A stretch of 7,397 bases of DNA, from assembly GCA_913043885.1 (NCBI GenBank), contig CAJWOB010000119.1, forward strand, positions 1-7,397. The letters are read 5' to 3'. Both the position numbers and the translations under genes were made by a program. The notes beneath the pieces were generated by a model. The model was not told the DNA's origin, did not search any database, and worked only from the letters and a program-made list of their open reading frames with translations. Below are positions 6,445 to 7,397 of the stretch, piece by piece; positions within the stretch are counted from its first letter, which is position 1, and every line of letters starts with the position of its first letter. This DNA is from an uncultured Spirochaetaceae bacterium (GTDB lineage Bacteria > Spirochaetota > Spirochaetia > SZUA-6 > Bin103).

Positions 6445-6927
6445 TTAGCCGAGCAGATCGATCGCGTGCACCACCAGTCCGGCGGCCGCAATCAGCACGA
6501 ACAACACCACTATGCGGTGCCAGACCCGCGATGCCTCCCCACCACCTTCGGACGCAAACCGGGCAACGGACCGATCCTCTTCGTCGCTGCGTTCTTCGCC
6601 GCGGGTGTGGCCGCCGGCCCGCAGCGCCCGCGGTACCACGAGCAGGGAGTTCACGATGATGGCGACGGCCGCGGCGGCCGCGCTTACCATGCCGGTGGTG
6701 GTTGGCTCGCTCCCCGTGGCAAGCGGCGCGACCGCAGCCGCCACGAGCACCAGCGCTACTACGACGAGGTAGCGGAACAGCAGCCGCGTCAGCGGCATCT
6801 GCAGCGGCACGAAGTCATGGCTGCCCATTCGCTTGATCAGGACCGGCGACTGCACAAAGAAGAACCAGACGATGGCCCCAAGGGAAAGGGCGATGGCCAG
6901 GAGGTCGACGAGTCGAATGACGGTCAT
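6445..6927 (-). CDS. Small four-helix membrane protein, DUF4149/TMEM205-like
   Basis: 160 residues, from ATG 6927-6925 to TAA 6447-6445. Hydrophobic segments at about 5-26, 50-72, 77-98 and 138-159 predict four membrane helices. A charged, Arg/Glu/Asp-rich loop (about 103-135) separates helices 3 and 4. The segment V-Q-S-P-V-L-I-K-R-M between helices 1 and 2, followed by L-T-R-L-L-F-R-Y-L, resembles the pattern of the DUF4149 (TMEM205-like) family, whose molecular role is not established in bacteria. The family call is by resemblance and only moderately sure; the membrane topology is firm. There is a possible GAGAGG ribosome site, but at a long spacing (about 16 nt). It diverges from a LysR-type regulator, which may control it. 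The proposed -10 (TATAAC, rc of 6955-6960) lies downstream of a possible operator at 6982-7000. Confidence 0.65.
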   Translation of the reverse strand: MTVIRLVDLLAIALSLGAIVWFFFVQSPVLIKRMGSHDFVPLQMPLTRLLFRYLVVVALVLVAAAVAPLATGSEPTTTGMVSAAAAAVAIIVNSLLVVPRALRAGGHTRGEERSDEEDRSVARFASEGGGEASRVWHRIVVLFVLIAAAGLVVHAIDLLG

Positions 6928-6954
6928 ATCGCTGGCGAACGTACCTCTCGGAAG

Positions 6955-6960
6955 GTTATA
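6955..6960 (-). promoter_or_regulatory. -10-like hexamer TATAAC for the membrane-protein gene
   Basis: The reverse complement of 6955-6960 reads TATAAC, close to the TATAAT consensus and about 27 nt upstream of the ATG at 6927, leaving room for a short leader with a GAGAGG purine run. The matching -35 would fall at about 6978-6983, at the edge of the inverted repeat 6982-7000. No good TTGACA match is seen. Confidence 0.35.
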
Positions 6961-6981
6961 TCGAAAACACCAAAAGTCAGG

Positions 6982-7000
6982 ACTATCTGTTGCGGATAGT
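6982..7000. promoter_or_regulatory. Inverted repeat ACTATC-N7-GATAGT, candidate LysR operator
   Basis: Perfect 6-bp arms (6982-6987 and 6995-7000) around a 7-bp spacer, in the 92-bp divergent gap between the membrane-protein gene and the LysR-type gene. LysR-type regulators usually sit divergent to their target and bind interrupted dyads of the T-N11-A type; this dyad is AT-flanked and has similar geometry, though not the exact spacing. It would overlap the -35 region of the leftward promoter and the upstream part of the rightward one, as expected for an autoregulated divergent pair. Function is inferred from position. Confidence 0.45.
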
Positions 7001-7002
7001 GC

Positions 7003-7008
7003 GATAAT
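7003..7008 (+). promoter_or_regulatory. -10-like hexamer GATAAT for the LysR-type gene
   Basis: GATAAT matches TATAAT in five of six bases. Eleven bases separate it from the ATG at 7020, so a transcript would have a leader of only a few nucleotides. This parallels the arrangement at 3607-3621. No convincing -35 is present, which would suit an activator- or autoregulator-dependent promoter. Confidence 0.4.
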
Positions 7009-7019
7009 GTAGCGGACGC

Positions 7020-7358
7020 ATGCCGATGCTGCGCGACATCCGACTGCGCGATCTGGAGCTGCTCGACCGCATCGCCAGGCTGCGTTCTATCAGCGCGGCT
7101 GCTGACGAGATGGGTGTCACCAGCTCCACAGCGGGCCGGTGGTTGGCCCACCTGGAGGCGTGCCTGGGAGTGCGGCTAGTCGAACGAACTACCCGTACCC
7201 TCGCTCTCACCCAACGCGGCCGTGAACTGCGGCTGCGTGCCGCCGACGTGGTCGCAGCGATGAACGCCGCCGTTCATGCCATGCACACCCAGCTGCCGCG
7301 GGGCACGGTGCGCGTCTCGGTGCCGCCCTTGGCGGTGGGCACCTGCTCCTCCTCGTAG
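7020..7358 (+). pseudogene. LysR-type transcriptional regulator, DNA-binding part, broken after 112 codons
   Basis: The N-terminus is a clear LysR winged helix-turn-helix. L-R-L-R-D-L-E-L-L-D-R-I-A-R-L-R-S-I-S-A-A-A at about 7-28 is followed by the recognition helix V-T-S-S-T-A-G-R-W-L-A-H-L-E (33-46) and the wing G-V-R-L-V-E-R-T-T-R-T-L-A-L-T (50-64). A linker helix runs to about residue 90, and T-V-R-V-S-V-P-P-L-A begins the effector-binding domain. Family members are about 300 residues; here a TAG at 7356-7358 stops the frame after G-T-C-S-S-S. One missing base near 7345 (TGC-TCC read as TG[G]-CTC) would restore a familiar G-T-W-L-L sequence, but what follows does not look like a LysR effector domain. 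The gene therefore carries a frameshift, or the DNA changes identity near 7340. Confident on family, unsure on the nature of the break. Confidence 0.85.
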
Positions 7359-7397
7359 GCCCGCGTTCCGAAGGGGTTCGTCTCGGCGAAGGTGAGC
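7335..7397 (-). CDS. Coding-like fragment at the right edge, unrecognised protein
   Basis: Reading leftward from 7396, a frame gives L-T-F-A-E-T-N-P-F-G-T-R-A-Y-E-E-E. About 19 of the first 20 codons end in G or C and the composition is normal for a protein, unlike the shadow frames elsewhere. The frame stays open to a TGA at 7276-7274, but left of about 7340 it runs opposite real LysR codons. I do not recognise the protein. It may be the interior of a different gene joined here by a second chimeric event, or chance in GC-rich DNA. The left limit is approximate. Confidence 0.3.

Overview
The window is a patchwork. Positions 1 to about 1800 have moderate GC (roughly mid-50s percent by eye) and encode, on the minus strand, an internal piece of a very long repetitive secreted protein of the giant adhesin / RTX type. 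From about 1800 to the end the DNA is clearly GC-richer (mid-to-upper 60s percent by eye), with strongly G/C-ending codons. It carries ordinary bacterial metabolic and regulatory genes. The change is abrupt and falls inside two coding sequences at once. It looks like a junction between two different DNAs, either an assembly or amplification chimera or, less likely, a recombination scar.

GC-rich part, left to right. (a) On the minus strand lies the N-terminal third of a phytanoyl-CoA dioxygenase (PhyH)-like protein, cut at the junction. It is preceded, with a short overlap, by a full-length cysteine-type sulfatase interrupted by two in-frame stop codons. (b) Diverging from the sulfatase is a compact plus-strand set of three genes spaced 14-15 nt apart: an NADPH:F420 reductase-family Rossmann protein, an extended SDR (NAD-dependent epimerase/dehydratase), and a second, complete PhyH-family Fe(II)/2-oxoglutarate oxygenase. 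(c) Convergent with that set is a small four-helix membrane protein resembling DUF4149/TMEM205. (d) Diverging from it is a LysR-family regulator whose frame breaks after the DNA-binding domain. The regulator's start region has an inverted repeat that could be its operator.

Function: one sulfatase, two PhyH oxygenases, an SDR and an F420-reductase-like protein around a shared divergent promoter region suggest a small-molecule or sugar-sulfate catabolic or tailoring locus. No substrate can be read from the sequence. The three-gene set has poor or no Shine-Dalgarno sequences, and two genes begin very close to -10-like hexamers, which fits a lineage that uses leaderless or SD-independent starts. 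The host is a high-GC bacterium; the phylum cannot be decided from this window. The adhesin piece may come from another organism, and its style resembles giant adhesins of marine Gammaproteobacteria.

No tRNA, rRNA, CRISPR array, insertion sequence or clear intrinsic terminator was seen.
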